From Chrysoperla carnea (lineage: Eukaryota > Arthropoda > Insecta > Neuroptera > Chrysopidae), in NCBI RefSeq assembly GCF_905475395.1, contig NC_058337.1:29040983-29104982 (forward strand): DNA of 64,000 bases. Reading direction: 5' to 3'. Both the position numbers and the translations under genes were made by a program. The notes beneath the pieces were generated by a model that had not been told where the DNA came from, searched no databases, and saw nothing but the letters and a program-made list of their open reading frames with translations. Shown here in pieces: positions 63,769 through 64,000 of the stretch. Position 1 is the stretch's first letter; the number at the start of each line of letters is the position of its first letter.

Positions 63769-64000
63769 GTAAGTATTTCTAAAGTTCATAATATAAATTC
63801 GAATGCTCTAAAATAGTTATCCTTATTAGAATTTAACTAGTTGGTATATATTCCGGAGCGACTTTTCTCACAAAGTGTCATTTTACACCTTGTAATTTAT
63901 CTTAAAAATGGTTTCATATAACGAAGTAATTCGAAAAAATCCGAATCTATGATATCAAATGACGTTATACATGAAGTTGGTCCATAGCAAATGCTGGATT
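63769..64000 (+). other. LRP1 intron 19 (partial)
   Basis: A/T-rich sequence from the GTAAGT donor to the window end. No exon-like segment is seen in it. Confidence 0.6.

Noticed and set aside
1-64000. tRNA genes, rRNA genes, CRISPR arrays and bacterial or viral gene clusters
   Set aside because: None recognised by eye. The spliced animal genes exclude a prokaryotic context, and the regularly repeated blocks are transposon copies or simple tandem repeats rather than spacer arrays. A covariance-model tRNA scan was not possible here.

Overview
The window is AT-rich insect nuclear DNA. Its genes are split into short exons with GT-AG introns, its proteins match animal families, and its intergenic and intronic DNA is packed with interspersed repeats. 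The order cannot be fixed from the sequence alone. Four protein-coding loci can be reconstructed exon by exon, plus one intronless transposon-related open reading frame (ORF).

Layout. (1) 1-5261, + strand: the last four exons of an unrecognised gene encoding a long, disordered, Asn/Ser/Arg-rich protein with one charged coiled-coil patch. (2) 5262-13755: intergenic DNA. It holds an unassigned signal-anchor-like ORF (5688-6023), a 2.4-kb near-perfect palindrome (6057-8451), a minus-strand ORF with five 23-residue STPR repeats that is probably a Helitron protein remnant (10779-11507), and several repeat copies. (3) 13756-18252, + strand: Rae1, five exons, complete (363 aa). (4) 18253-22303: repeats. 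(5) 22304-22698, - strand: NDUFB3 (complex I B12 subunit), two exons, complete (104 aa). (6) 24124 to beyond the window, + strand: an LRP1-type giant endocytic receptor. Exon 1 carries the signal segment. A 26.6-kb first intron follows, and exons 2-19 (50915-63768) encode about 1,400 residues: LDLa cluster I, EGF pair, beta-propeller 1, EGF, beta-propeller 2, EGF, LDLa cluster II, EGF pair and the start of propeller 3.

Repeats dominate the rest. The commonest family, called family A here, is about 550-600 bp. It has inverted ATACCATGTATA-type ends and a very conserved core, and occurs at least ten times, twice in head-to-head or palindromic pairs. Family B (about 400 bp, with a GTTTGTTTGTTACGC-like segment) and family C (a 'CTTTGTATG' type) are also dispersed. 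Several foldback/MITE (non-autonomous inverted-repeat) elements, a decayed non-LTR retrotransposon fragment, a 130-145-bp tandem array and microsatellites fill the remainder.

The genes are ordinary housekeeping or receptor genes with no evident shared pathway: nuclear mRNA export, the respiratory chain and endocytosis. NDUFB3 and LRP1 are divergently transcribed, with 1.4 kb between their start codons. I see no evidence of an unknown multi-gene system. The most unusual things are the palindrome built around family A, the STPR ORF and the nested repeat history of LRP1 intron 1.
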